This document shows positions 25,063 through 34,195 of a stretch of 64,000 bases of DNA, piece after piece. The stretch covers positions 2,919 to 66,918 of the forward strand of contig DJWE01000071.1 in NCBI GenBank assembly GCA_002441465.1. Reading direction: 5' to 3'. The position numbers and the translations under genes are program-made. The DNA comes from Propionibacteriaceae bacterium UBA6238. Lineage in GTDB: Bacteria; Actinomycetota; Actinomycetes; Propionibacteriales; Propionibacteriaceae. Positions within the stretch are counted from its first letter, which is position 1. Each line of letters opens with the position of its first letter. The notes beneath the pieces were generated by a model that worked only from the letters and a program-made list of their open reading frames with translations, had not been told where the DNA came from and searched no databases.

Positions 25063-26961
25063 CTACAGATAGTGCCGCTGCGCGGCCTTTTCGGCGACGT
25101 ACTCGCCGTAGGCCTTCTGCGTGCTCTCCAACGCCGAGACCTGGGACACCGGCACGTCCCACCACGCGGAGCCGGGCGGATTGGGCCCGTACAGGTCGGT
25201 TTCGATGTAGAGCACCGTCGTGCGCTCGCTCGCAGCCGCCTTGGCGTAGTTGTCCCGGAACTCGGCCATTCCGTTGCAGGTCAGCACGTCGGCTCCCCAG
25301 CTCGCGGCGTTGGCGGCGAGATCGAACGGGACGTCCGCGCCGTCCAGCCGTCCCGACGCCGAGCGCACCTTGTACCTGGTGCCGAACCGCTGCGAGCCGC
25401 GCGACTCGCTCAGCGCACCGATCGAGGCGAAGCCGTGGTTCTGAAGCAGGACGTAGATGACCTTGATCCCCTCCTGGACGACCGTGGCGATCTCCATCGG
25501 CAGCATCTGGTAGGTGCCGTCGCCGACGATCGCAACCACCTGGTGGTCATCGCCGACCGCCAGCTTGGCGCCGAGCGCAGCCGGAACCTCGTAGCCCATG
25601 CACGAGTAGGCGTACTCCACGTGGTACTGCTCGGGCGTGCGGGCACGCCACAGGGCCTGCAGGTCGCCGGGCATCGAGCCGGCCGCGTTGATCAGGACAT
25701 CCTGATCGCCCATCAGCTCGTTCAGGGCCCCGAACACCTCGGTCTGTGCGGGAAGCGGCTGGTTGTCGCGGTGGTAGCACTCCTCGACCACCTGCTGCCA
25801 CTCTTCGTCCAGCTGCTCGGCACGAGCCTGGTACGCGACGTCGGTGCTCCAGCCGGCCAGTTCGCCGGTGAGCCCCTCCAGTGCGAGCCTCGCGTCGGCC
25901 ACCAGCATGGTCGCGGCGTGCTTGGCCGCGTCGAAGCCGAGCACGTTGACGTTCGCGAACCGCACCTGGGGGTTGGCGAAGATCGTGTGGCTGGCTGTGG
26001 TGAAGTCCGAGTACCGGGTGCCGATGCCGATCACCAGATCGGCTTCGCGGGCCAAGGTGTTGGCCGCGGTGCCACCGGTGGAGCCGACACCGCCGACGGC
26101 CATCCGGTGGTCGAAGTTGATCGCTCCCTTGCCGGCCTGGGTGTCCGCCACGGGGATACCTGTGGCCTGCGCGAACGTGCGCAACTCCTCGGACGCACCG
26201 GAGTAGATCACGCCACCGCCGGCCACGATCAGGGGACGCTTCGCCCCCCGGATCTGCTCGGCCACCCGCGCCAGCATTGCCGGCTCCGGGGCGGGCCGGG
26301 CCACGTGCCAGACCCGCTTGGCGAAGAACTCCACCGGGAAGTCGAACGCCTCGGCCTGGACGTCCTGCGGCATGCACACGGTGACCGCACCGGTCTCGGC
26401 CGGGTCGGTGAGCACCCGCATCGCGTTCATCAGCGACGGGACGAGTTGCTCGGGGCGGTTGATCCGGTCCCAGAACCGCGATACCGGCTTGAACGCGTCG
26501 TTCACCGAGATGTCGAGCGTCCGCGGATCCTCCAGCTGCTGCAGCACGGGATCGGGGTAGCGGGTGACGAAGATGTCGGAGGGCAGCAGCAGCACCGGCA
26601 GACGGTTGGTCGTGGCCAGTGCGGCGCCGGTGACCATGTTCGTGGCGCCGGGCCCGATCGAGGACGTCACCGCCCAGGTCTGCAACCGGTTCCTCTGCTT
26701 GGCGAAGGCGGCCGCGGCGTGCACGCCGCCCTGCTCGTTGCGGACCAGCACGTAAGGCAGGTCGGGTGCGTCGGGGTCGCCGTCCAGCCTTTGCAGCTCG
26801 GCCTGCAGCAGGGCTTGACCCAGCCCGGCGACGTTGCCGTGACCGAAGATGCCGAAGCAGCCGGCGAAGAGCTTCTGCTCGACCCCGTCCCGCTCGGAAT
26901 ACTGATGGGCGAGGAACCTGATCACCGCCTGAGCGACGGTGAGCCGTACGGTCTGGGTCAT
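25063..26961 (-). CDS. iolD: 3D-(3,5/4)-trihydroxycyclohexane-1,2-dione hydrolase
   Basis: ThDP-dependent ring-opening hydrolase yielding 5-deoxy-glucuronate in inositol breakdown. The 632-residue protein has the usual length. It shows GCFGIFGHGNVAGLGQALLQ, RNEQGGVHAAAAFAK with the activating Glu, and the central domain AKRPLIVAGGGVIYSGA. The ThDP/Mg motif GDGTYQMLPMEIATVVQEG leads to Asn in VLLQNHG. It is separated from the main iol block by iolR and lies with a transaldolase-like gene upstream and a TauE permease downstream. Confidence 0.95.
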   Translation of the reverse strand: MTQTVRLTVAQAVIRFLAHQYSERDGVEQKLFAGCFGIFGHGNVAGLGQALLQAELQRLDGDPDAPDLPYVLVRNEQGGVHAAAAFAKQRNRLQTWAVTSSIGPGATNMVTGAALATTNRLPVLLLPSDIFVTRYPDPVLQQLEDPRTLDISVNDAFKPVSRFWDRINRPEQLVPSLMNAMRVLTDPAETGAVTVCMPQDVQAEAFDFPVEFFAKRVWHVARPAPEPAMLARVAEQIRGAKRPLIVAGGGVIYSGASEELRTFAQATGIPVADTQAGKGAINFDHRMAVGGVGSTGGTAANTLAREADLVIGIGTRYSDFTTASHTIFANPQVRFANVNVLGFDAAKHAATMLVADARLALEGLTGELAGWSTDVAYQARAEQLDEEWQQVVEECYHRDNQPLPAQTEVFGALNELMGDQDVLINAAGSMPGDLQALWRARTPEQYHVEYAYSCMGYEVPAALGAKLAVGDDHQVVAIVGDGTYQMLPMEIATVVQEGIKVIYVLLQNHGFASIGALSESRGSQRFGTRYKVRSASGRLDGADVPFDLAANAASWGADVLTCNGMAEFRDNYAKAAASERTTVLYIETDLYGPNPPGSAWWDVPVSQVSALESTQKAYGEYVAEKAAQRHYL

Positions 26962-27041
26962 CTGTGAACTCCGGTGAGGCTTCGTTGGCTGGGTTGGCCG
27001 CCGGCCCGGGCGAGGATCGGGTGCCGACGATCGTGGGACGG

Positions 27042-28112
27042 TCAGGGCGCAGGAATCAGAATGTCACGCACGATCTGATCCAGCTCCTCGTCGGCGCTGA
27101 GGAACTGGCGCAAGGTCTTGCGGGTCGCGCCGAAGTCGGCGAACTCGTCGGGCGTCATGCCGTCCACGTCGTAGGCCTTGCGGAACTCCGCCATGGTGCA
27201 CAGCGCCGTCACGATCCTGGGGTCGACCGGGTTGTCGATCCGCGGTTCGGGATCGATGCCGCTGTTCTGGAAGCGCTGCTGCCACGCGAACGGTGGCGAG
27301 AGCACGAGGTCGCCGCCGACGAGTTCGGTCCACTGCAGCGCATTGCGGTAGGCGGCCACCAGCAACCGGGCCCGCAGGCCGCGCTTCGCGAACTCGGCAT
27401 AGGCCTTCTTCACCACCGCGACGCCGGCCCATTCCAGGTAGCCAGGGTCGAAGACCAGACCCTCCTTGGCGTAGACCGACTTCAGCCAGTCGTCCAGGCG
27501 ACCGACCATGATCGTGACGACGGGGCCCATCGTGGACGTGTCCAGGCCCTGCGCCTCGCGACGCTTCAGGCCGCGCTCGATCGCCTCGCCCGTGGCCACG
27601 GCCTGGGCGACGGTGAAGGACACGGTCACGTTGATGTTCACGCCACGGTGGGACGCGTCCTCGATGGCCTCCACCCCCGTCTTGGTCGCCGGAATCTTGA
27701 CGATGATGTTCGGGGCGAGCGAGGAGAAGTACTCCGCCTGATCGGCCAACGCCTTCGCGCTGCGGGCCAGACGCGGGTCGGTCTGCATCGAGAGCCGGCC
27801 GTTGTAGCCGTTGTACCTCTCGAACGCGGGCAGCAGCAGCCGGGCCGCATCGAGGGAGACCTCCTCGACCACCTTCCAGCCGATCTGCGATTCGGTGGCT
27901 TCCGGCATCTCCACGGCGAGTTCCTGGATCCGTCGAGTCCAGCGCGGGAAGTCGGCCCGGATGGCAGCAAGGGCGATCACCGGGTTGCAGGTGGCTCCCA
28001 CCGCGCCCCACGAAATGGCTGTCGAGAGCTCGGAGTAGGTGGCCGAGTCGTTCCACAGCGCGGTCGGGCCACGCCGGGTCATCAGTCCGAGCGGGGTGTT
28101 GCTGTCAGTCAT
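27042..28112 (-). CDS. Transaldolase-family protein in the iol regulon
   Basis: The 356-residue protein resembles the transaldolase/aldolase TIM-barrel family: GATCNPVIALAAIR near residue 40, the Schiff-base lysine candidate in NIIVKIPATKTGVEAIEDAS, and INVTVSFTVAQAVATGEAIE. It is not a close look-alike of TalB or the short fructose-6-phosphate aldolases. The ATG at 28112 has AGAGG 8 bases before it. An IolR-like operator lies about 87 bases upstream and iolD follows about 80 bases downstream, so it probably belongs to the inositol or a related polyol pathway. The substrate is unknown. Confidence 0.75.
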   Translation of the reverse strand: MTDSNTPLGLMTRRGPTALWNDSATYSELSTAISWGAVGATCNPVIALAAIRADFPRWTRRIQELAVEMPEATESQIGWKVVEEVSLDAARLLLPAFERYNGYNGRLSMQTDPRLARSAKALADQAEYFSSLAPNIIVKIPATKTGVEAIEDASHRGVNINVTVSFTVAQAVATGEAIERGLKRREAQGLDTSTMGPVVTIMVGRLDDWLKSVYAKEGLVFDPGYLEWAGVAVVKKAYAEFAKRGLRARLLVAAYRNALQWTELVGGDLVLSPPFAWQQRFQNSGIDPEPRIDNPVDPRIVTALCTMAEFRKAYDVDGMTPDEFADFGATRKTLRQFLSADEELDQIVRDILIPAP

Positions 28113-28198
28113 TGAGGAACCTCTTCTTCGAGGCACGTGGTGCCACCGTGCAGTCGGTGATTCCATTCAATCCCTGCCAGCACCAGAAGTCAACAAAA

Positions 28199-28208
28199 TG
28201 TCCTGACA
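28199..28208. promoter_or_regulatory. IolR-like operator upstream of the transaldolase-iolD unit
   Basis: TGTCCTGACA is a full fit to the KGWCHTRACA form. It stands upstream of the transaldolase-like gene and 33 bases from the convergent-side end of menD, in an AT-richer stretch. Confidence 0.55.
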
Positions 28209-28240
28209 TACGGTCAAACGTCCCGGGGTGACGTGTCCGG

Positions 28241-29851
28241 CTACAGCCGGCGCGTGAGCTCGGCCCGTCCATTTCGGTCGACATCGACCACCAGAACCTC
28301 CAGCCCACCGACCGGCTCGGCGAGCGCGCCAGCGACCTCGCCTGCGGTCTCCAGCCTCCGCGCAGGCACGCCGTACGCCGCCGCCAGCGCGACCAGGTCG
28401 AGGCCGGTCGGGGTCGCGAACACGCGTTCGAACGCCCCGGCGAACCGCTCCTGCCCGTACTCGAGGGTCGCGAAGATGCTGCCGCCACGGTCGTCGGCCA
28501 CCACGATCCGAAGGTTCGGACGCGGCTCGCCCGGTCCGATCGCCAGCGACCCTGCGTCATGGACGAAAGCGATGTCACCGCACAGCAGGGTGGTCGCCGT
28601 GTTCGTGGCCAGCGCCACGCCCGCGGCCGTCGCAATGGTCCCGTCGATGCCGGAAAGGCCACGGTTGGCGTAGACCGGGCCGGGATCGGGCCGGACGGGA
28701 GCGAGATCGGCGTCGCGCACCGGATTGGAATTGCCTAGGCACAGCACCTGATCGGACGGCACGGCCGCCACCACCAGTCGGGCCAGTTCCGGCCCGGTGA
28801 GGATCGGGGCGGCCCCGAGCACCGCGTCCAGCCTCGCGGTCCGTGCGGCGTCCTCGGCCTGCCAGCGGGCCAGCCAGTCCGCCGGCCCGGGCTCGATCGC
28901 GACCGCCGCGGCGACCAGCCGGGCCTGCCACCCCGGATCCGAATAGTCCGACGTGTCTGTGACCACCACCACCTCGACCTCGGGGCGCGACAGCAGCGTC
29001 GACACCGGACGGGACAGGTTGGGCCGGCCGAACACGATCACCCGCTCGATCCGGTCGCCGAGCGAGCCGGCGAGCAGCAGCCGGCCAGTGGCCAGAGCGT
29101 TCGCCCCGGCGCGTGCATTGCTGGACGGCTCGGCCAGCAGAGGCACGCCGGCCGCCTCGGCGAGTTCGAGCGCCGCCCGCCCAGTAGCGAGCGGGGCGTC
29201 CCCGCAGACGACCACCGTGCGCGGCGTTCCCGGCAGCGAGACGGGTTCGGCGACGCCGAGCCGGCCCACCTCCACCGCGGACGCGGGCGCCGGGCCGTCC
29301 ACCGGACCGTCTGCGGGCACCAGCGGCTGGCCGAGTTCGATGTTCAGCTGAGCCGGACCCGGACGGCGGGACAGCGCGCCCTCGGCGGCGAGCAGCGTGC
29401 GCGCAGCCTGGGCTGGCCAGGACGGCGGCGCTGCGGCCGAGCTGACCCGGGCCCTGTGCCTGAGGAAGCCACCGAACAGGTCGGCCTGCTCGGTGGTCTG
29501 GTTCGCGCCGGTGCCGACCAGGGCGGCCGGGCGATCGGCAGAGACGACCAGCAGCGGCACACCGGCGTGGTGGGCCTCCATCACGGCCGGCAGCAGGTTG
29601 CCCACCGCCGTCCCCGACGTCGTCACCACGGGGACGCAGCGCCCCGACGCCTTCGCCAGCCCGAGCGCAAGGAAGCCGGCGCCACGCTCGTCCACCCGGA
29701 CGTGCAGCCGCACCGACCCCTCCCGCGCAGCCGCCTCCGCGACCAGCGCGAGCGGAGCGCTGCGCGAGCCGGGAGCCAGCACCAGATCGGTCACTCCCTG
29801 GGCCAGCAGCTGGCCGAGGACGGCCCGGGCGCAGGCGATCGAATCGCTCAT
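28241..29851 (-). CDS. menD: 2-succinyl-5-enolpyruvyl-6-hydroxy-3-cyclohexene-1-carboxylate synthase
   Basis: ThDP enzyme that joins isochorismate and 2-oxoglutarate in menaquinone synthesis. The protein of about 536 residues has VLAPGSRSAPLALVAEAAAR, HVRVDERGAGFLALGLAKA with the catalytic Glu, and PVVTTSGTAVGNLLPAVMEA. It also has VFGRPNLSRPVSTLLSRPEV and the cofactor region RGLSGIDGTIATAAGVALAT with LLCGDIAFVHDAGSL, all MenD hallmarks. GGAGG of the menC end serves as ribosome binding site. The start is one of two consecutive ATGs (29854 or 29851) overlapping the menC stop. Confidence 0.95.
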   Translation of the reverse strand: MSDSIACARAVLGQLLAQGVTDLVLAPGSRSAPLALVAEAAAREGSVRLHVRVDERGAGFLALGLAKASGRCVPVVTTSGTAVGNLLPAVMEAHHAGVPLLVVSADRPAALVGTGANQTTEQADLFGGFLRHRARVSSAAAPPSWPAQAARTLLAAEGALSRRPGPAQLNIELGQPLVPADGPVDGPAPASAVEVGRLGVAEPVSLPGTPRTVVVCGDAPLATGRAALELAEAAGVPLLAEPSSNARAGANALATGRLLLAGSLGDRIERVIVFGRPNLSRPVSTLLSRPEVEVVVVTDTSDYSDPGWQARLVAAAVAIEPGPADWLARWQAEDAARTARLDAVLGAAPILTGPELARLVVAAVPSDQVLCLGNSNPVRDADLAPVRPDPGPVYANRGLSGIDGTIATAAGVALATNTATTLLCGDIAFVHDAGSLAIGPGEPRPNLRIVVADDRGGSIFATLEYGQERFAGAFERVFATPTGLDLVALAAAYGVPARRLETAGEVAGALAEPVGGLEVLVVDVDRNGRAELTRRL

Positions 29852-30810
29852 CATCCCTCCTCCCGCACGCCGGGCAGGGCACCGAGGCGCTCCAGCCAGC
29901 GAGTCGTCACCGCCGGTCCGGCCTGCCACTCGCCCGTCATGTCCACCTCCACCGCGCGCACCGCGATTTCTCCCGCCTGCGCCACCAGCGGCGTCGCAGT
30001 AACGTCACCGGTGAACATCGTGGCGGTATTCAGCCCGCACGCATAGGGCAGCTCTGGGAGCGCGGCTGCCAGAGCCACGCCGGCAGCCAGGCCGACCGAG
30101 CTCTCCAGGGCCGAGGAGACCACGACCGGAAGCCCGAGTCGCTCGGCCAAGTCCAGGCAGGCCCGCACCCCGCCGAGCGGCTGAACCTTGAGCACCGCGA
30201 TGTCGGCGGCCTCCTCGGCAACCACCCGCTCCGGGTCGCCGGCGCGCCGGATGCTCTCGTCGGCCGCGATCAAGACGTTCACCCCCGAGCGCGCCAGCCG
30301 ACGACGCAGCTCGGCGAGCTCGGCGACATCGGCGCAGGGCTGCTCGGCGTACTCCAGGTCGAACCCGGAAAGGTCGCGAAGGTGGCGGAAGGCCGTGTCG
30401 ACCTCCCAATGCCCGTTCACGTCCACCCTGAGCCGCCCGCCGGGGCCGAGCGCGTCCCTGACCGCCTCCACCCGGGCAAGGTCCTCCCCGAACGACTGCC
30501 CCGGCTCGGCGACCTTCACCTTCGCGGTACGGCAACTCGAATCGGCCACGATCTGGTGGGCACGCTCCGGACCGACCGCAGGTACGGTCACGTTCACCGG
30601 CACACGCTCGCGCACGGGAGCGGGAAAGCCCAAGGTCGCCGCCTCCACCGTGGCTCGCCACCAGGCGTCGATCTCGGGTCGGACGTACTCGGCGAACGGG
30701 CTCCACTCCGCCCAGCCGGTTGCACCCCGCACGAGCAGTCCCTCACGCACCGTGATGCCACGGAAGCGGTCGCGCAACGGAAGGGCGTAGGCGAACGCGG
30801 CGGAGAACAT
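29851..30810 (-). CDS. menC: o-Succinylbenzoate synthase
   Basis: Enolase-superfamily dehydratase making o-succinylbenzoate. The 319-residue protein has the catalytic lysine pair TAKVKV and metal ligands in LRVDVNGHW, LEYAEQPCADV and LIAADESI. The second lysine lies in AVLKVQPLGGV, followed by VVVSSALESSVGLAAG. This is the full MenC active site. It follows menA by 6 bases and overlaps menD. Confidence 0.95.
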   Translation of the reverse strand: MFSAAFAYALPLRDRFRGITVREGLLVRGATGWAEWSPFAEYVRPEIDAWWRATVEAATLGFPAPVRERVPVNVTVPAVGPERAHQIVADSSCRTAKVKVAEPGQSFGEDLARVEAVRDALGPGGRLRVDVNGHWEVDTAFRHLRDLSGFDLEYAEQPCADVAELAELRRRLARSGVNVLIAADESIRRAGDPERVVAEEAADIAVLKVQPLGGVRACLDLAERLGLPVVVSSALESSVGLAAGVALAAALPELPYACGLNTATMFTGDVTATPLVAQAGEIAVRAVEVDMTGEWQAGPAVTTRWLERLGALPGVREEG

Positions 30811-30816
30811 GCCGGC

Positions 30817-31695
30817 TCAGTGCGCGATCACGAGGCCGACGAACAGGCCCGCGGCACAGGCGAGCTCGGCCAGGCCGGTCTGCTTGAGGACCGGAATCAG
30901 CGCGCGTCCGCTGACTCCGCGGATCATCTCTCGGATCGGCCCGATCAGCGCGAGCAGCATGAACCAGCCGAGCAGCGCCCACCAGGAGCTGGTCGCGGCG
31001 ACACCGAACACACCGACTGCGGCAACGCCCAGCAGGCCGACGAACAAGCGACGAGTGCCACTGTCACCGAGCCGCGTCGCCATGGTGAGCTTGCCTGCCG
31101 CTCGGTCGCCGTCCAGGTCGCGCAGGTTGTTCGCGACCAGGATCGCGCAGGCCAAGGCGCCGATGGCGATCGCCGTCCACCAGGCCGAGGCGGACACCTG
31201 GCCCACCTGGATGTAGACGGTGCCGCCCACGGCGACGAGCCCGAAGAAGACGAACACGAACAGCTCACCCAACCCGAGGTAGCCGTACGGGCGGCGACCG
31301 CCGGTGTAGAACCAGGCCGCGGCGATCGCAACAGCGCCAACCGCGAGCAACCACCAGTGGCCGGTGATGATCACGATGGCCAAGCCCGCGACGGCAGCCA
31401 CCCCGAAGCACGCGAACGCGGCCGCGCGGACGTGGCGGGGGTCGGCAACCCCGGAGCCGACCAGGCGTAGCGGGCCGACGCGGACGGAGTCGGTGCCCCG
31501 GATGCCGTCGGAGTAGTCGTTGGCGAAGTTGACGCCGATCTGGAGGGCCAGCGAGACCACCAGGGCGAGCCCGGCCAGCGGGAGCGAGAAGCTCTGCTCG
31601 AACCAGGCCACGGCGCTGCCTGCCACTACCGGAGCGATCGCGGCCGGGAGGGTGCGCGGACGGGCGCCCTCGACCCATTCAGCCAGTGTCGCCAT
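30817..31695 (-). CDS. menA: 1,4-Dihydroxy-2-naphthoate polyprenyltransferase
   Basis: Integral membrane prenyltransferase adding the isoprenoid tail in menaquinone synthesis. The 292-residue protein has WVEGARPRTLPAAIAPVVAG and the Mg/diphosphate motif NFANDYSDGIRGTD. The second acidic motif is NNLRDLDGDRAAGKLTMA, and there are about eight to nine hydrophobic helices. It overlaps the end of menE by 17 bases. Confidence 0.95.
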   Translation of the reverse strand: MATLAEWVEGARPRTLPAAIAPVVAGSAVAWFEQSFSLPLAGLALVVSLALQIGVNFANDYSDGIRGTDSVRVGPLRLVGSGVADPRHVRAAAFACFGVAAVAGLAIVIITGHWWLLAVGAVAIAAAWFYTGGRRPYGYLGLGELFVFVFFGLVAVGGTVYIQVGQVSASAWWTAIAIGALACAILVANNLRDLDGDRAAGKLTMATRLGDSGTRRLFVGLLGVAAVGVFGVAATSSWWALLGWFMLLALIGPIREMIRGVSGRALIPVLKQTGLAELACAAGLFVGLVIAH

Positions 31696-32773
31696 GTTCT
31701 CCCACCTGGTGCCAGGACCGCAGCAGTGCTGCCTTGTCGATCTTGCCTATGGATGTGTACGCCATCTCGGCGACCCGCCGCAATTCCCGGGGCAGCGCCG
31801 CCCGTCCGAGCTGGCGCTCGAGCCGGTCGCGGACGTCCGCGAGCAGCAACTCGGTCGTGGTGAGCGCGACGATCCGGGTGCCCCAGCGGTGATCCGGGAC
31901 GGCGAGCAGGACGACCGCGCCCGGGCCGAACTCGGCATCGCTGGCCCGCTGGGCCGCGGCCAGATCGACATTGCTGCCGCCGGTGATCACGACGTCGTCG
32001 CTTCGACCGAGCACGACCAGCCGTCCGTCCACCCAGCGGCCCCGGTCGTGCGTGCGCACCAGGTCCCCGACGAGGGTCTCGGCGGTGAGTTCGGGACGCA
32101 GCCGGTAGCCCAGGAAGGCCATCGGCCCGCCTAGGGAGATCCGGCCCTCGTCGAACTCCACCCGCACCCCGTCCAGCGGCACACCGTCGTAGACGCAGCC
32201 GCCACAGGTCTCGCTCATGCCGTAGGTGGTGACCACCCGGACGCCGGCCTCGCCGGCACGTTCGCACAGTCCGGACGGCACCGCGCTTCCGCCGACCAGA
32301 ACGGCGGCGTACTCCGCCAGCGCTGCCACCACTCGGGGTTGCTCGAGCGCGCGATCCAGCTGGGCCGCGACCAGGGAGAGGTACGCCCGGCCGTGCGGCG
32401 GGGTCAGGTCGCTGAGGTCGCGCCGGGCGAACCGGACCCGGGTGCCCGCCACGACCGCGCGCGCGATCGTCATCAGCCCGGCCACATGCTGGGTCGGCAG
32501 CGCACAGACCCAGTCCCCCGGCCCGCCGAGCCGGGCGTGGGTCGCGGCCGCGCTGAACCGGATCGCACTCCGACCGAGCACCACACCCTTGGCCTCGCCG
32601 GTCGTGCCCGACGTGGTCACCACGGCTGCGGCGTCCGCCTCGTCCACCGGCAACTCGGGAGCGAGCGCGGGCAACAGCCGTGGCTCGGGGACGGGCGCGA
32701 CCGGGTCGCCTCCGTCCAGCGCCTCGGCGAGGCCGTCGACCAGGGCCGAACCGGAGAGCAGCCGCAATCGCAC
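31679..32773 (-). CDS. menE: o-Succinylbenzoate-CoA ligase
   Basis: Acyl-CoA synthetase activating o-succinylbenzoate. The 364-residue protein is on the short side, as in actinobacterial MenE. It has the AMP-binding loop VVTTSGTTGEAKGVVLGRSA, the HVAGLM segment, VVTTYGMSETCGGCVYDG and DRGRWVDGRLVVLGRSDDVV followed by TGG. The A10-type lysine is in SIGKIDKAALLRSW. It is the first gene of the menE-menA-menC-menD operon. menB, menF and menH are not in the window; menG is at 6184. Confidence 0.92.
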   Translation of the reverse strand: MRLRLLSGSALVDGLAEALDGGDPVAPVPEPRLLPALAPELPVDEADAAAVVTTSGTTGEAKGVVLGRSAIRFSAAATHARLGGPGDWVCALPTQHVAGLMTIARAVVAGTRVRFARRDLSDLTPPHGRAYLSLVAAQLDRALEQPRVVAALAEYAAVLVGGSAVPSGLCERAGEAGVRVVTTYGMSETCGGCVYDGVPLDGVRVEFDEGRISLGGPMAFLGYRLRPELTAETLVGDLVRTHDRGRWVDGRLVVLGRSDDVVITGGSNVDLAAAQRASDAEFGPGAVVLLAVPDHRWGTRIVALTTTELLLADVRDRLERQLGRAALPRELRRVAEMAYTSIGKIDKAALLRSWHQVGEHGDTG

Positions 32774-32928
32774 TGCCCCAGCCTAGGGCGTGTTGTGAGG
32801 CGCTCCTCCACCGCCAGTGAGGGCCGTCGCGGGCTCGATGGGGATCACCCGTGCCGGTACGGTCTCATCCGTTGCGGCGCGCCGAACCTGAGGTTTACCT
32901 GAGAGAGTTCTTATGGAAGACTGCTCGG

Positions 32929-33516
32929 GTGCTGAGGGGCCGGGGGATCACGCGTCGAGGCCTCGTCGTGCTCACCGCCCTGGCCAGCCTCGTGCCGACG
33001 ATCCCGGGCACCAGCCTCACCGCCGCTGCCCTTCCCGCACCGGTTGCGGTCGCCACCGGCAACACCGGCCCTTCCTCCACCGACACCGCCGACCTGGCGG
33101 CGTACCGCCAGAGCCTGCTGCAGAAGCAGAGTTCGGCGATCGAGATCCGCAACGCCACGATCAAGGCGCTCCATGAGCTGAAGGTGCGCGAACTCGGGTA
33201 CGAGCCGTCACTGACCGACCCGCGCGAGATCGCTCGCCAGATCATGGTGAACAAGTACGGCTGGGGCGAGGACCAGTTCGCCTGCTACAACTCGATCATC
33301 ATGCGCGAGAGCAAGTGGAACACCTACGCCGACAACCCGCATTCCAGCGCCTACGGGATCCCGCAGGCGCTGCCCGGCAGCAAGATGGCCACGTTCGGGT
33401 CCGACTGGCGGACCAACCCCGCCACCCAGATCCGCTGGGGCTTGGACTACGTCGACCAGCGCTACGGCACGCCATGCCAGGCCTGGGGCTTCAAGCGCGC
33501 CCACGGCTGGTACTGA
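32929..33516 (+). CDS. Secreted SLT-like lytic transglycosylase
   Basis: A putative peptidoglycan-cleaving enzyme outside the membrane. A signal peptide (RGLVVLTALASLVPTIPGTS then LTAAALPA) is followed by a short linker. The C-terminal domain has IIMRESKWNTYADNPHSSAY with the catalytic Glu, GIPQALPGSKMATFG, and RWGLDYVDQRYGTPCQAWGF, ending in GWY. That is the common actinobacterial SLT-like module. The start is uncertain: GTG at 32929 (GGAAG 9 bases before) gives a 195-residue protein with a normal signal peptide; GTG at 32851 would add 26 residues. It is divergent from menE. Confidence 0.8.
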   Translation: MLRGRGITRRGLVVLTALASLVPTIPGTSLTAAALPAPVAVATGNTGPSSTDTADLAAYRQSLLQKQSSAIEIRNATIKALHELKVRELGYEPSLTDPREIARQIMVNKYGWGEDQFACYNSIIMRESKWNTYADNPHSSAYGIPQALPGSKMATFGSDWRTNPATQIRWGLDYVDQRYGTPCQAWGFKRAHGWY

Positions 33517-33537
33517 CTCCCACAGCTCCCGGGTCGG

Positions 33538-34191
33538 TTACTGGTGCGGCTCGACGGGCGGCACGATGCCGTCCTCGATCGCACGCCGGAACAGATCCAG
33601 CTTGCTCGCCGCGGGACGGTTCACGTTGGTGTACTTCACCCGGATGCGCTTGAGGTACTCCTTGACGCTGTTCTCGGTGATGGTGAGCCGATCGGCCACC
33701 TCGGGAACCTCGAAACCGCCCGCGTACAGGGCGAGCACCTCACGTTCGCGCGGGCCGAGGTTGGCCGCGACGTAGGACGCATCGCCCTCGATGGCGGCCA
33801 GGATCTCCTGGCTGATCACCACCTGCCCGTCGGCGACCGCCTCGATCGAGGCCAGGGTCACCGCGATCGGCTCGGCCTTCCGGCACACCCCCGCGGCTCC
33901 GCCGGCGAGCGCCCGGCGCAGCAGTCGCACGTTGTCGGCAATGGAGTAGACGAGCACCTTGTAGCCGGCCTCGATCAGGGATTCGGTGTTGTCGAGCGGG
34001 TCCGAACCGTCGTCGAGCTGCAGGTCGAGCAGCACAACATCGGCCTGCACCCCTCGCTCGAGGAACTCGGTCACGGTGCCTGCCCCGTCGACCAGCGTCA
34101 CCTGGTGTCCGGGGTGGTTCTGTAGCGCCAAGGACATGCCCAGACGGATGGCTTCATGGTCGTCAATGACTGCAGTGGTGATCATCGGCAT
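33538..34191 (-). CDS. NarL/LuxR-type response regulator
   Basis: The 217-residue regulator has a receiver domain (acidic pocket D10-D11, phospho-acceptor D56 in VVLLDLQLDDGS, Ser83 in place of Thr, Lys105 in CRKAEP). A C-terminal LuxR HTH follows (GPREREVLALYAGGFEVPEV; then TENSVKEYLKRIRVKY). It starts 4 bases after the stop of the histidine kinase gene, so the two form a two-component system. Target genes are unknown. Confidence 0.93.
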   Translation of the reverse strand: MPMITTAVIDDHEAIRLGMSLALQNHPGHQVTLVDGAGTVTEFLERGVQADVVLLDLQLDDGSDPLDNTESLIEAGYKVLVYSIADNVRLLRRALAGGAAGVCRKAEPIAVTLASIEAVADGQVVISQEILAAIEGDASYVAANLGPREREVLALYAGGFEVPEVADRLTITENSVKEYLKRIRVKYTNVNRPAASKLDLFRRAIEDGIVPPVEPHQ

Positions 34192-34195
34192 CAGC

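Noticed and set aside
32774..32928. Possible c-di-AMP (ydaO-type) riboswitch before the secreted transglycosylase
   Set aside because: The leader is short and lacks the conserved ydaO sequence blocks.
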